In this document: one piece after another, positions 34,643 to 44,156 of the stretch
How the letters are laid out: every line of letters starts with the position of its first letter
Numbering within the stretch: the stretch's first letter is position 1
DNA from: Synergistaceae bacterium DZ-S4
GTDB lineage: Bacteria > Synergistota > Synergistia > Synergistales > Synergistaceae
Assembly (NCBI GenBank): GCA_025943965.1
Contig: JAPCWD010000010.1
Coordinates: 29,110 to 93,109 of the forward strand
Length of the DNA: 64,000 bases
Direction of reading: 5' to 3'
The notes under the pieces: generated by a model
The model's input: the letters and a program-made list of their open reading frames with translations, nothing else
Told to the model about the DNA's origin: nothing
Databases searched by the model: none
Program-made: the position numbers and the translations under genes

Positions 34643-36650
34643 TCTCGCGAAAATGTTTGAGATGAGCAACACGGAGATGGTGGACCTGCTTACAGAGATA
34701 GGGGTCAGCATCAAATCGCATATGAGTTCGATCGACGAGGAAGTTTACCAGCTGGTCGAAGAGGAACTCAAAAGAAGGAAAGAAGAGGAAGAAAAGAAAG
34801 CGGTAGAGGCCATAACTACATATCCGGTGGTGAGGATCGAAGAAGGCGCCTCTGTATCGGATGTTGCCGCGAGCATCGGTGAAAAGCCGGGAAGCGCGGT
34901 CAGGATACTGATGTCAGAGGGACTTATGGTGCCTGCAACAGTTGCTGCAGACGAGAAGATACTTGAGATCCTTGGAAAAGGCTTCGAGAAGCACTTCGTA
35001 TTCGGAACGCTGGAAAGACAAGAGGCCGTTGAAGAGAGGCATGGACCTAAGGAAGTAAAGAAAGAAGAGAAGCCTCTTTCAGCCAAGAAAGGGATCAAAA
35101 AGGGGAAGGAAGCTGTTGCCAAAGACCCCTCCGACCTGCCCTTCAGGCCTCCCATAATAACTGTCATGGGCCATGTTGACCACGGTAAGACGACACTTCT
35201 GGACTACATAAGGAAGACAAGAGTGACAGAGAAGGAAGCAGGCGGGATAACGCAGCACATAGGCGCCTCAAGGGTAAATTATGAAGGAAACACCCTGGTA
35301 TTTCTTGACACACCGGGCCATGAGGCCTTTACCTCGATGCGCGCCAGAGGAGCACAAGTGACTGATATCGCTATTCTTGTAGTCGCTGCGGACGACGGCA
35401 TCATGCCCCAGACCATAGAAGCCATGAACCATGCTAAAGCGGCCGGAGTTCCCATCGTTGTCGCTGTCAACAAGGTAGACAAACCCGCAGCCAAGCCCGA
35501 GAGGGTACGCCAGCAGCTTTCCGATTACGGACTCGTCCCTGAGGAGTGGGGCGGGGACACGATCATGGTGGACGTCGCTGCGAAAACGGGTGTAAACGTA
35601 GACCAGCTGCTTGAGATGGTGATACTGGTCGCCGAAATGCAGGAACTGAAGGCAGATCCGAACGCGGCACCCGAAGGGACCGTAATCGAAGCCAACCTTG
35701 ACAAGGGAAAGGGTCCGGTAGCTACTGTCATAGTACAGAACGGGACGCTTCGCCGAGGGAACATAATACACACCGATACAGCCTGGGGAAAGATCAGGGC
35801 AATGATCGACGACTCCGGACGTAACGTTGACAGCGCGGGGCCAAGCATGCCCGTTGAGATCCTCGGACTTGAGAACGTGCCCCAGCCCGGAGAAAAGTTC
35901 TCGGTCATAGGATCCGAGCGTGAAGCGCGCGACATAATGTCACACTATGAGCTTGAGAGAAGGGAGCAGGACCAGGGCAAGTCAAAGCGTCTGACCCTTG
36001 AGGAACTCTACGAAAAGATGCAGACAGAAGAGGTCCCTCAGCTGCGCATAGTCCTGAAGACAGACGTACAGGGATCGCTTGAGGCGTTCCACTCTTCGCT
36101 CATGAAGATGAACACCGAAGCTGTCACTGTAAATATTGTTCATGAAGGTGTCGGAAGGATCTCGGAATCCGATGTCATGCTCGCATCAGCTTCAAACGCG
36201 ATAATAGTGGGTTTCAATGTAAGGCCGGACAGCAACGCTAAGAAGATCGCCGAAGCTGAAGGGATCCAGATACGCCTCTACCAGGTCATCTATGACATGC
36301 TGGACGATGTCCATGCCGCCATGGAAGGTATGCTTGCGCCCGAACTGCGCGAGAACACACTTGGGACCGCAGAGATAAGGGAGATGTTCAGGGTGCCTAA
36401 GGTCGGCAATATAGCGGGATGCCGTGTCATGGAGGGCCTTCTCAAGAGGAGCGCTAAGGTTCGTCTGATACGCGACGGAGTTGTCTTCTGGAACGGCGAG
36501 CTTTCAAGCCTCAAGCACTTCAAGGATGACGTCAGGGAGATCCGCGCAGGCAATGAATGCGGACTCAGTTTTGACAGGTTCCAGGACTTCCGTGTAGGCG
36601 ACGTGATCGAAGCTTACGAGATAGTCAAGGAAAAGAAGACTCTCGACTAA
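34620..36650 (+). CDS. infB: Translation initiation factor IF-2
   Basis: 676 residues from the ATG at 34620 ([18 protein letters not shown] 8 nt upstream; the ATG at 34602 precedes the SD). N-terminal IF2_N segments are followed by a short Lys/Glu linker (about 150-175). GTPase domain: [12 protein letters not shown], switch 2 [13 protein letters not shown]. Domains II, III and the fMet-tRNA-binding C-terminal domain ([21 protein letters not shown]) complete it. Shorter than E. coli IF-2 because the N-terminal linker is reduced. Confidence 0.97.
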   Translation: MSKIRVYNLAKMFEMSNTEMVDLLTEIGVSIKSHMSSIDEEVYQLVEEELKRRKEEEEKKAVEAITTYPVVRIEEGASVSDVAASIGEKPGSAVRILMSEGLMVPATVAADEKILEILGKGFEKHFVFGTLERQEAVEERHGPKEVKKEEKPLSAKKGIKKGKEAVAKDPSDLPFRPPIITVMGHVDHGKTTLLDYIRKTRVTEKEAGGITQHIGASRVNYEGNTLVFLDTPGHEAFTSMRARGAQVTDIAILVVAADDGIMPQTIEAMNHAKAAGVPIVVAVNKVDKPAAKPERVRQQLSDYGLVPEEWGGDTIMVDVAAKTGVNVDQLLEMVILVAEMQELKADPNAAPEGTVIEANLDKGKGPVATVIVQNGTLRRGNIIHTDTAWGKIRAMIDDSGRNVDSAGPSMPVEILGLENVPQPGEKFSVIGSEREARDIMSHYELERREQDQGKSKRLTLEELYEKMQTEEVPQLRIVLKTDVQGSLEAFHSSLMKMNTEAVTVNIVHEGVGRISESDVMLASASNAIIVGFNVRPDSNAKKIAEAEGIQIRLYQVIYDMLDDVHAAMEGMLAPELRENTLGTAEIREMFRVPKVGNIAGCRVMEGLLKRSAKVRLIRDGVVFWNGELSSLKHFKDDVREIRAGNECGLSFDRFQDFRVGDVIEAYEIVKEKKTLD

Positions 36651-36659
36651 GGTACAAAC

Positions 36660-36971
36660 ATGCCTTTCTGGATAGGAGTCGCCAAGTGTTCACTGAGGCT
36701 GCCCTATGCGGGAAGCCTCAAGGAACGGAGGCATATCGTCCGCTCGATAGTGGACGGCGTGCGGATCCGTTTCAGCCTTTCTTGCTCCGACCTGGGACCT
36801 GCAGATAAATGGCAGGATGCAGAACTCGGCTTTGCCGGAGCCGGGTCTTCCCCTTCCGAACTTGAAGAGAGGCTCAGGAATCTGGAGAGCTTTCTCGCAA
36901 GGAAGGAAGGGGAGGGAGAGTTTGAGACGGTACGTTTTGACTGGGAGGTTTTCGCCTATGGTGACTTATAG
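36660..36971 (+). CDS. ylxP: DUF503 family protein YlxP
   Basis: 103 residues starting MPFWIGVAKCSLRLPYAGSL, followed by KERRHIVRSIVDGVR, the DUF503 signature. Ferredoxin-like small fold, reported to work with RbfA/Era in ribosome assembly in Bacillus relatives. Lies 9 bp after infB and overlaps rbfA by 14 nt. Confidence 0.9.
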   Translation: MPFWIGVAKCSLRLPYAGSLKERRHIVRSIVDGVRIRFSLSCSDLGPADKWQDAELGFAGAGSSPSELEERLRNLESFLARKEGEGEFETVRFDWEVFAYGDL

Positions 36972-37338
36972 GATAGACCGTATAAACAAGGAGTTTCTGA
37001 GGGCGATATCGGAGATGCTCCAGAGCCGCATAAAGAAAGAGGGCGTCAGTGAAGCCATCCTCACAAAGGTTAATACGTCAAAGGATCTAAGCTATGCAAA
37101 GGTCTTTTACACCCTTATCGACACCTCCCGACGCGTAGAAATACAGAATGCCCTTGACTCCGTTGCCGGACAGATCAGATCTATGCTTGGCAGGGAGATG
37201 CACCTTCGCACGATACCGGAATTTCACTTCCTGTATGATGATTCCGAAGCCAAGGCCAGAGCGATGGACGAGCTGCTTGACAGGGTCGCCGCGATGGAAG
37301 CAGAAAAAAGCCACCGGGAGACAACTGATAATGGGTAA
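36958..37338 (+). CDS. rbfA: Ribosome-binding factor A
   Basis: 126 residues from the ATG at 36958 with GGGAGG 9 nt upstream, inside the ylxP end. KH-type fold: YRIDRINKEFLRAISEML, SKDLSYAKVFYTLID, IRSMLGREMHLRTIPEFHF. Matures the 16S rRNA 5' end in 30S assembly. Overlaps the DHH gene by 8 nt. Confidence 0.94.
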   Translation: MVTYRIDRINKEFLRAISEMLQSRIKKEGVSEAILTKVNTSKDLSYAKVFYTLIDTSRRVEIQNALDSVAGQIRSMLGREMHLRTIPEFHFLYDDSEAKARAMDELLDRVAAMEAEKSHRETTDNG

Positions 37339-38326
37339 GGCAGCAATGAGAGAAATAATTGAAAAGTTTGACTCCGGCGAGAAATGGGTGATCCTTTGTC
37401 ATGAGAACCCTGATGGAGATACTATCGGCTGTGGGCTGGCGCTCTATTCGCTTGGAAAGAGGCTTGGGAAAAACGTACGTATAATGGGCAGGGATCCCTT
37501 ACCTTCAAGGTATTGGTTCCTTCCTTATTACAACGATTTCGAATGCTGTAAAGAGATCAGGGGAGATGATGTGAAGGATGCCCTGCTTATCTGTGTCGAT
37601 ACAAGCACTGCTGCGAGGAGCATGCCCGGTCTGAAAGAGGTCCTTTCATATGCCGACAGTATAAATATCGATCATCACGGAGACAATCATCTCTACTGCA
37701 GACTCAATCTGGTCGATCCTGATGCGTCGGCTTCAGCCGAGATAATAACCGATCTGCTCACCGAAGGTGGGTGGGGGATCGAAAAGCGTGAGGCCATTTG
37801 TCTTTACACAGGTCTTTCCACCGACAACGGCAATTTCAGGTTTGGGACGACAACGGCCAGAAGCCACCTCTGTGCGGCAAGGCTCCTGGAGGCTGGAGTA
37901 GAGCCTGCGATCATTGACGAGTATGTCAACGAAAACATGACTCCCGAGATACTTAAGCTCTGGGGAGTCGCCTACACGAGGACCGAGATCTTTTCCAACG
38001 GCAGTGGAGCTCTCTTTTGGCTGAGGAAGGAAGATTTCACCTCCGCCGGAGCAGACTCAAGCGCCGTTGACGGACTGGTCAACGTCCTGCTTCGGATCAC
38101 CGGTGTCAGGGTGGCGCTCTTCCTGACAGAAGTTAACGGAGAGAACAAGGTCAGCATTAGGACAAAGGCGCCCTACTCAGCCAGGGATATTGCCTCCGCA
38201 TTCGGCGGCGGCGGCCATCTTCAGGCAGCAGGAGCTAAAATCGAGGGCAACTTTTGTGATGTCATAGACTCTGTGAAGTCAGAGGCGGAGAAATATATAC
38301 ATGACAGGACTTTTGCTGCTAAGTAA
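37331..38326 (+). CDS. DHH/DHHA1 phosphoesterase, NrnA-like nanoRNase/pAp phosphatase
   Basis: 331 residues from the ATG at 37331; an ATG at 37346 with AAGG is also possible. DHH domain metal motifs: ILCHENPDGDTIGCGLAL, CVDTS, NIDHHGDN, and TGLSTDNGNFRF. C-terminal DHHA1 domain ends FGGGGHLQAAGAKI. It should hydrolyse short oligoribonucleotides or 3'-phosphoadenosine phosphate. Standard position between rbfA and truB. Confidence 0.92.
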   Translation: MGKAAMREIIEKFDSGEKWVILCHENPDGDTIGCGLALYSLGKRLGKNVRIMGRDPLPSRYWFLPYYNDFECCKEIRGDDVKDALLICVDTSTAARSMPGLKEVLSYADSINIDHHGDNHLYCRLNLVDPDASASAEIITDLLTEGGWGIEKREAICLYTGLSTDNGNFRFGTTTARSHLCAARLLEAGVEPAIIDEYVNENMTPEILKLWGVAYTRTEIFSNGSGALFWLRKEDFTSAGADSSAVDGLVNVLLRITGVRVALFLTEVNGENKVSIRTKAPYSARDIASAFGGGGHLQAAGAKIEGNFCDVIDSVKSEAEKYIHDRTFAAK

Positions 38327-39227
38327 GCCGGTAGATATGCGCAGCACTAAATGTGTCGAGTTGGTGCGCAATAAGCTTGGCAGGAAGACCAAAGTAGGAC
38401 ACGGAGGAACCCTCGATTCCACGGCCTCCGGCCTTCTTATTATCCTTGTAGGGGCAGCTACCAGGCTCAGCAGTTTCGTAATGGACATGCCCAAGTGCTA
38501 TGAGACGACAGCATCCCTGGGTGTCGAGACATCGACGGATGATGCTTCCGGCGAAGTGATCAGACGGGATGAATGGAGACAAATAAAGGAAAAGGATATC
38601 GACCTGGTTCTCGCATCCTTCATGGGATGGAGGATGCAAGCCCCTCCGGATGTATCAGCTGTCCACATCGATGGACGCAGGGCACATGAGCTTGCAAGGG
38701 AAGGTCATGAGGTAAAAACTGAGAAGAAGCCGGTCTTTTTTTGCTCCATTGTCAGGACGGGAGAGATCTCCGAAGAGGGCAGAGTCTCATTCAGGATAAG
38801 CTGCAGGAAAGGAACATACATCAGAAGCTTCGTAAGGGACCTTGGACGGATGCTTGGATGCGGAGCTCATGTATGTGAACTTAAGAGGGTGAGCTGCGGG
38901 CCATTTAAAGTCGATGGTGCGATCGATGCAGCCTCACTTGAGGAGAGAGCAAGGGAAGAAATTACAGATAATCTTCTCCGGGTCGAAAGCCTTTCTCCGG
39001 CTGCTGCCACATACCTCTGCGGCGAGGAAGAGGCGGATAGGCTCATAAACGGACTTAACGTCCCACTGCAGAAACTTAAAAGGGAGAATTTTGCCCGATG
39101 GTCGACGACAGCGGGAGAGGTCGTAGTAAGGTCCGGAAAGATATTTTCAATATGCAGATTCAGGGACAACTGCAGATCATACGATCTTTTGCCTGCAGTA
39201 AACATAATCAGCGACAGGAGTAATTGA
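38301..39227 (+). CDS. truB: tRNA pseudouridine(55) synthase TruB
   Basis: 308 residues, overlapping the DHH gene by 26 nt. Starts LLLLSKPVDMRSTKCVE; catalytic Asp in GHGGTLDSTASGLL; CSCRKGTYIRS-type motif (ISCRKGTYIRSFVRDLG). The C-terminal PUA-like part is present. Makes pseudouridine 55 in the T-loop of tRNAs. Confidence 0.94.
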   Translation: MTGLLLLSKPVDMRSTKCVELVRNKLGRKTKVGHGGTLDSTASGLLIILVGAATRLSSFVMDMPKCYETTASLGVETSTDDASGEVIRRDEWRQIKEKDIDLVLASFMGWRMQAPPDVSAVHIDGRRAHELAREGHEVKTEKKPVFFCSIVRTGEISEEGRVSFRISCRKGTYIRSFVRDLGRMLGCGAHVCELKRVSCGPFKVDGAIDAASLEERAREEITDNLLRVESLSPAAATYLCGEEEADRLINGLNVPLQKLKRENFARWSTTAGEVVVRSGKIFSICRFRDNCRSYDLLPAVNIISDRSN

Positions 39228-39228
39228 A

Positions 39229-40155
39229 ATGATTTTTGCACTAGGAGCCTTTGATGGATTTCACCTCGGTCATCAGCGTCTGCTTGAGACCGCTAGAGAG
39301 CGTGCGATAAAGTCTGGCAGGGAATGGGGAGTCATTACCTTTGAGGGACACCCGCAGCTGCTTTTTAATAAAGATTCATTCAAACTTCTCTTTACCCCCG
39401 AAGAGAGGGAAATGCTGATCAGGTATCTTGATATTCCTGTCGTGGACAAGATCCCATTCAACATAACACTGGCAGACATGCTTCCGGCGGACTTTTTAGA
39501 TCACATCTCAAAGAGGGTCCCGATAGACGGGCTTGTCATAGGAGAAAACTTCCGGTTTGGAAGAGCCAGGATAGGCACCCCGGAGATGCTGTCCGGATTA
39601 TGTGAAGAACGTGGCTGGAGCCTTGACGTGATAGGATCTTACAGGCTGAACGGCGGGATCGTAAGCAGCACGACAGTGCGGGAGGCTATATTGAGAGGAC
39701 AGGTAGAGGCTGCGTGTGAAATGCTCGGCTACCCCTTTATGATCCAAAGCAAAGTCATAAAGGGTGACGGCAGGGGAAGGGTGCTGGGTTTTCCGACTGC
39801 TAACCTCTCACTCAGGCCAAACAAGATATATCCTGCAAGAGGCAGCTATGCCGGTTTTTCACATATAAACGGCTTTTGGTATCCCATTGCACTGAACATC
39901 GGATATAACCCGACTTTTGAAGCAGCAAGGGGCCTTCACTGCGAAGCTCATATCGTGGGTTTTGAAGGTGATCTTTACGAGAAGACGATAACTCTTCACA
40001 TCATTTCCAGAAACAGGGAAGAGATGAAATTTGCCGGTGCAGATGCTCTTGTCCATCAGCTGAAGAAAGACATAAAACATGCCAAAGGCAAAGCTGCCGA
40101 ATACATGAGGGACAATGCCAAAATGCTGGATAAGTTTGCCCGGCTGGCTCTTTGA
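39229..40155 (+). CDS. ribF: Bifunctional riboflavin kinase / FAD synthetase RibF
   Basis: 308 residues, one base after truB. N-terminal nucleotidyltransferase GAFDGFHLGHQRLL with the HxGH site and SSTTVREAI; C-terminal flavokinase GDGRGRVLGFPTANL and YNPTFE. Converts riboflavin to FMN and FAD. Last gene of the rimP operon. No terminator is obvious; the 723-bp spacer 40156-40878 is filled with repeats. Confidence 0.94.
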   Translation: MIFALGAFDGFHLGHQRLLETARERAIKSGREWGVITFEGHPQLLFNKDSFKLLFTPEEREMLIRYLDIPVVDKIPFNITLADMLPADFLDHISKRVPIDGLVIGENFRFGRARIGTPEMLSGLCEERGWSLDVIGSYRLNGGIVSSTTVREAILRGQVEAACEMLGYPFMIQSKVIKGDGRGRVLGFPTANLSLRPNKIYPARGSYAGFSHINGFWYPIALNIGYNPTFEAARGLHCEAHIVGFEGDLYEKTITLHIISRNREEMKFAGADALVHQLKKDIKHAKGKAAEYMRDNAKMLDKFARLAL

Positions 40156-40182
40156 CAGGCGGGGCCAGCTGACGTATTATTG

Positions 40183-40300
40183 TCCGGTGTGACAAGTCAG
40201 GTGAGACTGCATATACAATTGTGAAGCTGCGAATAAGGTGGCGTGAAGTGATAGTTAAGCAGTTTAAGGGCGGATAAACGATAGTCAAACGGTTGTGAGG
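40183..40300. repeat. 11-bp-period repeats, reverse orientation
   Basis: Words GTGAAGC, GTTAAGC, GATAGTCAAAC and GGTTGTGAGG recur with about 11-bp spacing, the reverse of GCTTCAC/GTTTGAC. Degenerate. Confidence 0.55.
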
Positions 40301-40310
40301 GCACATGGGC

Positions 40311-40420
40311 CAGGGTCGGGGAATTTGCAGCCTTTGGGCTGCGAAGAATTCGCGGTCTTCGGTTGCTGGAGAATTCGCTCGCTTCGCATCGCGGAGAATT
40401 GCGGCCAAAGGCCGCGGAGG
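40311..40420. repeat. Hairpin-linker array, four units
   Basis: Same unit order as 25793-25892: GCAGCC/GGCTGC, then GCGGTC/GGTTGC (paired with G-U wobble where the other copy has GCGAC/GTCGC), a TCGC/GCGA unit, and GCGGCC/GGCCGC. Changed stems keep pairing. Confidence 0.85.
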
Positions 40421-40575
40421 CTCAAAATTACCGTTGTTTCTGCCATTAGCCTAACTCTCTGTCGTTTCCGGACGCTTCCCCCCTGATCAGGAGAATGCCG
40501 TTTCCTGTTAAGGAAACATCTAAAAACTCCTTAGCATTCGAACTATTTCGAATGCGCTTTGAGATCGGGAATCCA
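40421..40575. repeat. Long duplicated module, copy 2
   Basis: Collinear with 25893-26035, including TTCCTGTTAAGGAAACAT and AACTATTTCGAATGCGCTTT. Ends in GATCGGGAATCCAGCG. Another ATCGGGATCCAGCGG piece follows at about 40655-40672. Confidence 0.75.
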
Positions 40576-40682
40576 GCGTCTTTTGGTTAGGTTTTGAAAA
40601 GCCGGTGAAATACTAAGTTCAGAGACACTCGTATCCCCAAGTGCTTAAATCGGGATCCAGCGGCTTCGGTTTAAAGGTTTTT

Positions 40683-40822
40683 AGATTTTACAACTGCTTA
40701 GCGACCGCTTAGCTATTGCTCAGCAACCCGCTCAGCCGATTTTTACGACTGCTTGCCAACTGCCAGTCTTTACAACCGCTTCACCATTGTTTCACGCGGT
40801 GCTGAGCACCGCAGTTTCACAT
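40683..40822. repeat. 11-bp-period array before the surA-like gene
   Basis: First block GCTTAGC/GCTCAGC words (40690-40738), second GCTTGCC and the CCAGTCTTTACAA phrase, third GCTTCAC/GTTTCAC, then a GCGGTGCTGAGCACCGC palindrome. It ends 40 bp before the SD of the next gene. Confidence 0.75.
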
Positions 40823-40878
40823 CGGATGTGCCATCCGATCGCACCCAGGCTTTTTATTTTGAAGGAGGACGATTTTCC

Positions 40879-41919
40879 TTGTTAAGATATCTAAGGTCAC
40901 ATGTGAAGGCGATAATGATAGCAGTAATACTTTTGTTCGTGCTTTCCTGTTTCGCAGGATATGGACTGTATGCCAGATCCGGCAGAAGCGCTGACGGTTC
41001 GAAAGACTATGCTGTTGCGAAAATAGACGGGAAAGACGTCATGCGTTCTGACATTGAAAAAGGAACGATGCAGCTTGCTGAACAGCTTGGTTCTGACAGA
41101 GAAGTAACGTCTGCAGACATCCCGTTTATGAGAAAGGCGATCCTCGACAGTACGGCGATAGAAGCCGAGCTTGAAAAGGAGATCAAAAGCCGCAAAATCG
41201 ATGTGACCGGGGACGAGATCGAGGAAGCCTACAAAAACATAATGGACAGTTATCCCACCAGAGAAGAGTTCAAGGCTTTTATGGAACGTTCGGGTATCAC
41301 CGAGAAGCAGATAAAGGACGACTTAAAAAAACAGATCTCGCAGAAGAAAGTCATGGATGCCCTTTCGGCTGAGATAAGTGTCCCTGACGACGAAGCCCGC
41401 AAGTTCTATGACTCTGCAAAGACATTTATGTACAAGCAGCCTGCAGGCTTCAAAGTAAACCTCGCCACCTTCAGGAGCAACGAAGCTGCCGAGGCTGCGC
41501 AGAAGTCCCTTGAAGGGGGAGAGGGCTGGGATAAGGTAATGGAATCACACAAGTCCGACATAATGTCTTCGACTCCTTACGACAAGCCGGTGCTGATAAC
41601 TGAGCAGATGATGGTCGATTCACTTGCGGCTCTCAAGGCCCTTCCTTTCAACAAGGTCTCTCCTGTTATGCCGGTGACCAGCAGTGATTCTTATCTTGCT
41701 ATCAAGAGGAGCAAAGAGGCTGAGAAGCAGCTGAGCTACGAAGAAGTCAGTGCAGATGTCGTTGCCATGATAAGGAGCCAGAAGGCACAGGAAAAGCAGC
41801 AGCAGTTCTACGAAGAACTTCTCAAGAGGGCTAAGGTAAAGGTCCTTGATCCGGAGATCTTCCCCGCGACTGCGTCAGCTGATGTTGATCCTGAGGCGAA
41901 ATCTGAAGATAAGCAGTAA
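40879..41919 (+). CDS. Membrane-anchored SurA/PpiD-like periplasmic chaperone
   Basis: 346 residues from the TTG at 40879, with AAGGAGG 10 nt upstream. A longer open frame from 40753 lies in repeat DNA and is rejected. N-terminal anchor about 12-34 (AIMIAVILLFVLSCFAGYGLY), then a SurA_N-type helical chaperone domain (VAKIDGKDVMRSDIEKG, MDSYPTREEFKAFMERSG, IKDDLKKQISQKKVMDAL). The following about 100 residues sit where a parvulin isomerase domain would be but lack its clear motifs. Likely holds outer-membrane or exported proteins in transit. Single gene, followed by tRNAs. Confidence 0.8.
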   Translation: MLRYLRSHVKAIMIAVILLFVLSCFAGYGLYARSGRSADGSKDYAVAKIDGKDVMRSDIEKGTMQLAEQLGSDREVTSADIPFMRKAILDSTAIEAELEKEIKSRKIDVTGDEIEEAYKNIMDSYPTREEFKAFMERSGITEKQIKDDLKKQISQKKVMDALSAEISVPDDEARKFYDSAKTFMYKQPAGFKVNLATFRSNEAAEAAQKSLEGGEGWDKVMESHKSDIMSSTPYDKPVLITEQMMVDSLAALKALPFNKVSPVMPVTSSDSYLAIKRSKEAEKQLSYEEVSADVVAMIRSQKAQEKQQQFYEELLKRAKVKVLDPEIFPATASADVDPEAKSEDKQ

Positions 41920-41936
41920 CAGCGCTGTCAAAGGTA

Positions 41937-41965
41937 TTGACAAAGCCGGTAAGGAGAAATAAAAT
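41937..41965 (+). promoter_or_regulatory. Promoter of tRNA-Ser/tRNA-Arg
   Basis: TTGACA (41937-41942), 17-bp spacer, TAAAAT (41960-41965), 10 bp before tRNA-Ser. Confidence 0.8.
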
Positions 41966-41975
41966 AGCCCCTGTT

Positions 41976-42071
41976 GGTGAGGTGGCCGAGCTAGGCTGAA
42001 GGCGCTCGCCTGCTAAGCGGGTAGGGTGGCCAAAACCGCCCTCCAGGGTTCAAATCCCTGCCTCACCGCCA
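41976..42071 (+). tRNA. tRNA-Ser(GCT)
   Basis: 96 nt with a long variable arm and encoded CCA. Acceptor GGTGAGG/CCTCACC, anticodon loop CTGCTAA giving GCT. Confidence 0.95.
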
Positions 42072-42084
42072 TCAATAACGAACT

Positions 42085-42161
42085 GCGCCGGTAGCTCAAC
42101 TGGATAGAGCATCGGACTACGGATCCGAAGGTTACGAGTTCAAATCTTGTCCGGCGCGCCA
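42085..42161 (+). tRNA. tRNA-Arg(ACG)
   Basis: 77 nt with encoded CCA. Acceptor GCGCCGG/CCGGCGC, anticodon stem TCGGA/TCCGA, loop CTACGGA giving ACG (A34 would be read as inosine). Confidence 0.95.
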
Positions 42162-42172
42162 TTGAAAGCAAC

Positions 42173-42209
42173 AAATCCCCGAGGGGTGTCTAATCCCTCG
42201 GGGATTTTT
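42173..42209 (+). terminator. Terminator of the tRNA pair
   Basis: AAATCCCCGAGGG / CCCTCGGGGATTT with a 9-nt loop, then TT. Confidence 0.92.
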
Positions 42210-42213
42210 GTAT

Positions 42214-42341
42214 GCAATTGGGGCATCTCGCGGCGCTGACTTAGCAACATGCGATGCTCCATCACCTCAACGTATTAATATACGCCTCGGTTCGGAGCAT
42301 CACAAGTTGCGTCGTCATCACTCGCGATCTGCCCCAATTGC
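42214..42341. repeat. 128-bp element, copy 3
   Basis: GCAATTGGGGCATCTCGCGG to GCCCCAATTGC. Nested palindromes: GATGCTCC/GGAGCATC around CGTATTAATATACG. It starts 4 bp after the tRNA terminator. Confidence 0.85.
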
Positions 42342-42464
42342 GATATTGGTGAAGGTATCGCTAAAATCTAAAAGCGCGGCGCTGACTTACCGACATGCAA
42401 TTCTGTAACTGCGGCAGAAGAAATGCCGCGTGAAGCGGCGATCTTTATCGCCGTGAAACAATTG

Positions 42465-42570
42465 TGAAGCAATTGTTTTTAAAGACATCTGAATTATTGT
42501 TTTATCTTAAACAACTGCTTCACCACTGTTTCACAACCGTTTCACGCCGGAGACTTTACGGCAGCTTCAC
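42465..42570. repeat. 11-bp-period repeats
   Basis: CAATTGTGAAGCAATTG palindrome, then GCTTCAC-CACT-GTTTCAC-AACC-GTTTCAC-GCC with exact 11-bp steps at about 42518-42550. Nothing else is seen in 42342-42618. Confidence 0.7.
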
Positions 42571-42618
42571 AACAACCCCTTGCTGAGTAATGAGCTTTAG
42601 ATTACTTATAGCTTAATA

Positions 42619-42653
42619 CAAAAAAAAGCAGTTCCGTCAAGAGACGGAACTGC
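42619..42653 (-). terminator. Terminator of the symporter gene
   Basis: On the minus strand GCAGTTCCGTC / GACGGAACTGC followed by eight T. Confidence 0.9.
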
Positions 42654-42672
42654 CGGCCGGATCGATGGTAAG

Positions 42673-43902
42673 TTAGAACTTTTCTCCTTCGGATCTGGCG
42701 ACGACTGCTGATACGCACATGTCCCCGGTCACGTTGATGGAGGTTCGGGCCATGTCCAGGACTGCGTCAATGCCTGCCACAAGGCCGATACCCTCAATGG
42801 GAAGCCCTGCTGAAGTGAGGACCATGGACAGCATTATCAGTCCTGCTCCGGGCACTCCGGCTGTACCGATCGAAGCCAAAGTAGCTGTGATAAGGATGCC
42901 TACCTGGGCTCCCATTGAAAGAGGGATCCCGAAGGCCTGTGCTACAAAGAGGGCACATACACCCTGATATAGTGCTGTTCCGTCCATGTTGATGGTAGCG
43001 CCGAGCGGAAGGACGAATGAGGAAACTTTCTCAGAGACTCCGAGATTATCCTGTACGTTTCTCATGGATATCGGAAGGACCGCCGAGCTCGAGCGGGTAA
43101 CGAAGGCTGCAAGCATTGCCTCTTTAACTCCGCCAAAGAACCAGAGCGGTGATTTTTTCACTACGGCCATGATCAGGCTCGAGTAAACAACGACAGCCTG
43201 AAGAGCGCAGCCAAGGTAAACGGCAAATATGACCTTTGCGAAGGGGGCAAGGACGGCAGGACCGTACTTAGCCGCAGTTACTGCGATCAATGCGAGGATG
43301 CCGAGCGGTGCGAATTTCATAACGATCCCGGTCATCTTGTACATGGTTTCAGCCAAAGACTCGTTGAACTTAAGGAAGGCCTTTCCCTTTTCACCGATCA
43401 ATGTGGCCGATACGCCGAGGAATAGAGCGAATACTATGATCTGGAGCATTGAACCGCTTACAAGGGCCTGCAGCGGGTTGACGGGGATGATCCCCATCAG
43501 GACATCTACCATTCCGGCCGCCGCCTTGGCTTCACCGGCAGCTCCTTCAATGCTGAGTCCCAATCCGGGCTGTATGATGTTGCCTAGAACGAGCCCAAAG
43601 AATATTGCTACGACAGTAGTGGAAAGGTATAGAAGTATTGTCTTGATCCCTATGCGCCCAAGCACTTTAGGATCGCCTATCGACGCTGCGCCTGTGATGA
43701 TACTGGCAAAGACAAGGGGAACGATGAGCATTTTCAATAGACCGAGGAAGATCTTACCGATGAGGTCGAGGAGAGGTATAAGGAAATTAGAGATGAAAGT
43801 GCTTGACTGCTGCATCGGCCCGATCACAAAGCCAAGCACGATACCTATCACGAACCCGATCGCGATCTTCCAGATAAGTGGCATTTCCTTCTTATTCTGC
43901 AT
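42673..43902 (-). CDS. Dicarboxylate/amino acid:cation symporter (DAACS, GltP/GltT type)
   Basis: 409 residues from the ATG at 43902, AAGGAG 8 nt upstream; the GTG at 43911 overlaps the SD. Eight-helix plus two-hairpin fold: serine-rich hairpin TRSSSAVLPISMRNV, the NMDGT motif in ATINMDGTALYQGV, second hairpin ASIGTAGVPGAGLIML, and DMARTSINVTGD near the C-terminus. These are the glutamate/aspartate/dicarboxylate-binding residues. Imports acidic amino acids or C4-dicarboxylates with Na+ or H+. Single gene. Confidence 0.93.
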   Translation of the reverse strand: MQNKKEMPLIWKIAIGFVIGIVLGFVIGPMQQSSTFISNFLIPLLDLIGKIFLGLLKMLIVPLVFASIITGAASIGDPKVLGRIGIKTILLYLSTTVVAIFFGLVLGNIIQPGLGLSIEGAAGEAKAAAGMVDVLMGIIPVNPLQALVSGSMLQIIVFALFLGVSATLIGEKGKAFLKFNESLAETMYKMTGIVMKFAPLGILALIAVTAAKYGPAVLAPFAKVIFAVYLGCALQAVVVYSSLIMAVVKKSPLWFFGGVKEAMLAAFVTRSSSAVLPISMRNVQDNLGVSEKVSSFVLPLGATINMDGTALYQGVCALFVAQAFGIPLSMGAQVGILITATLASIGTAGVPGAGLIMLSMVLTSAGLPIEGIGLVAGIDAVLDMARTSINVTGDMCVSAVVARSEGEKF

Positions 43903-43958
43903 TCGTTTCACTCCTTATGAGATTATGATTTTTGATAAAGATGAATCCAAAAGTTTTT

Positions 43959-43980
43959 AGAGATACAGCCCTATATCTCT
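43959..43980. promoter_or_regulatory. Inverted repeat in the divergent spacer
   Basis: AGAGATA-N8-TATCTCT, about 60 bp before the symporter start; possible operator or leader stem. The spacer 43903-44214 has no gene. Confidence 0.4.
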
Positions 43981-44156
43981 TACGTTGATTTTAGCATAAA
44001 TCTAAGATCGAGAGGTAAAAAACTGCAAATGATTTAAAGAACTTAAAACTTTTCTTAGTTGTTTATGGTTGTTATAATCTTAACGCCCCATGCTGATAAT
44101 TGCAGGCATCAGGCTGGTTCCGGGCTTCTTTTTAGCTCTTGACCGGCATCCTGCCT

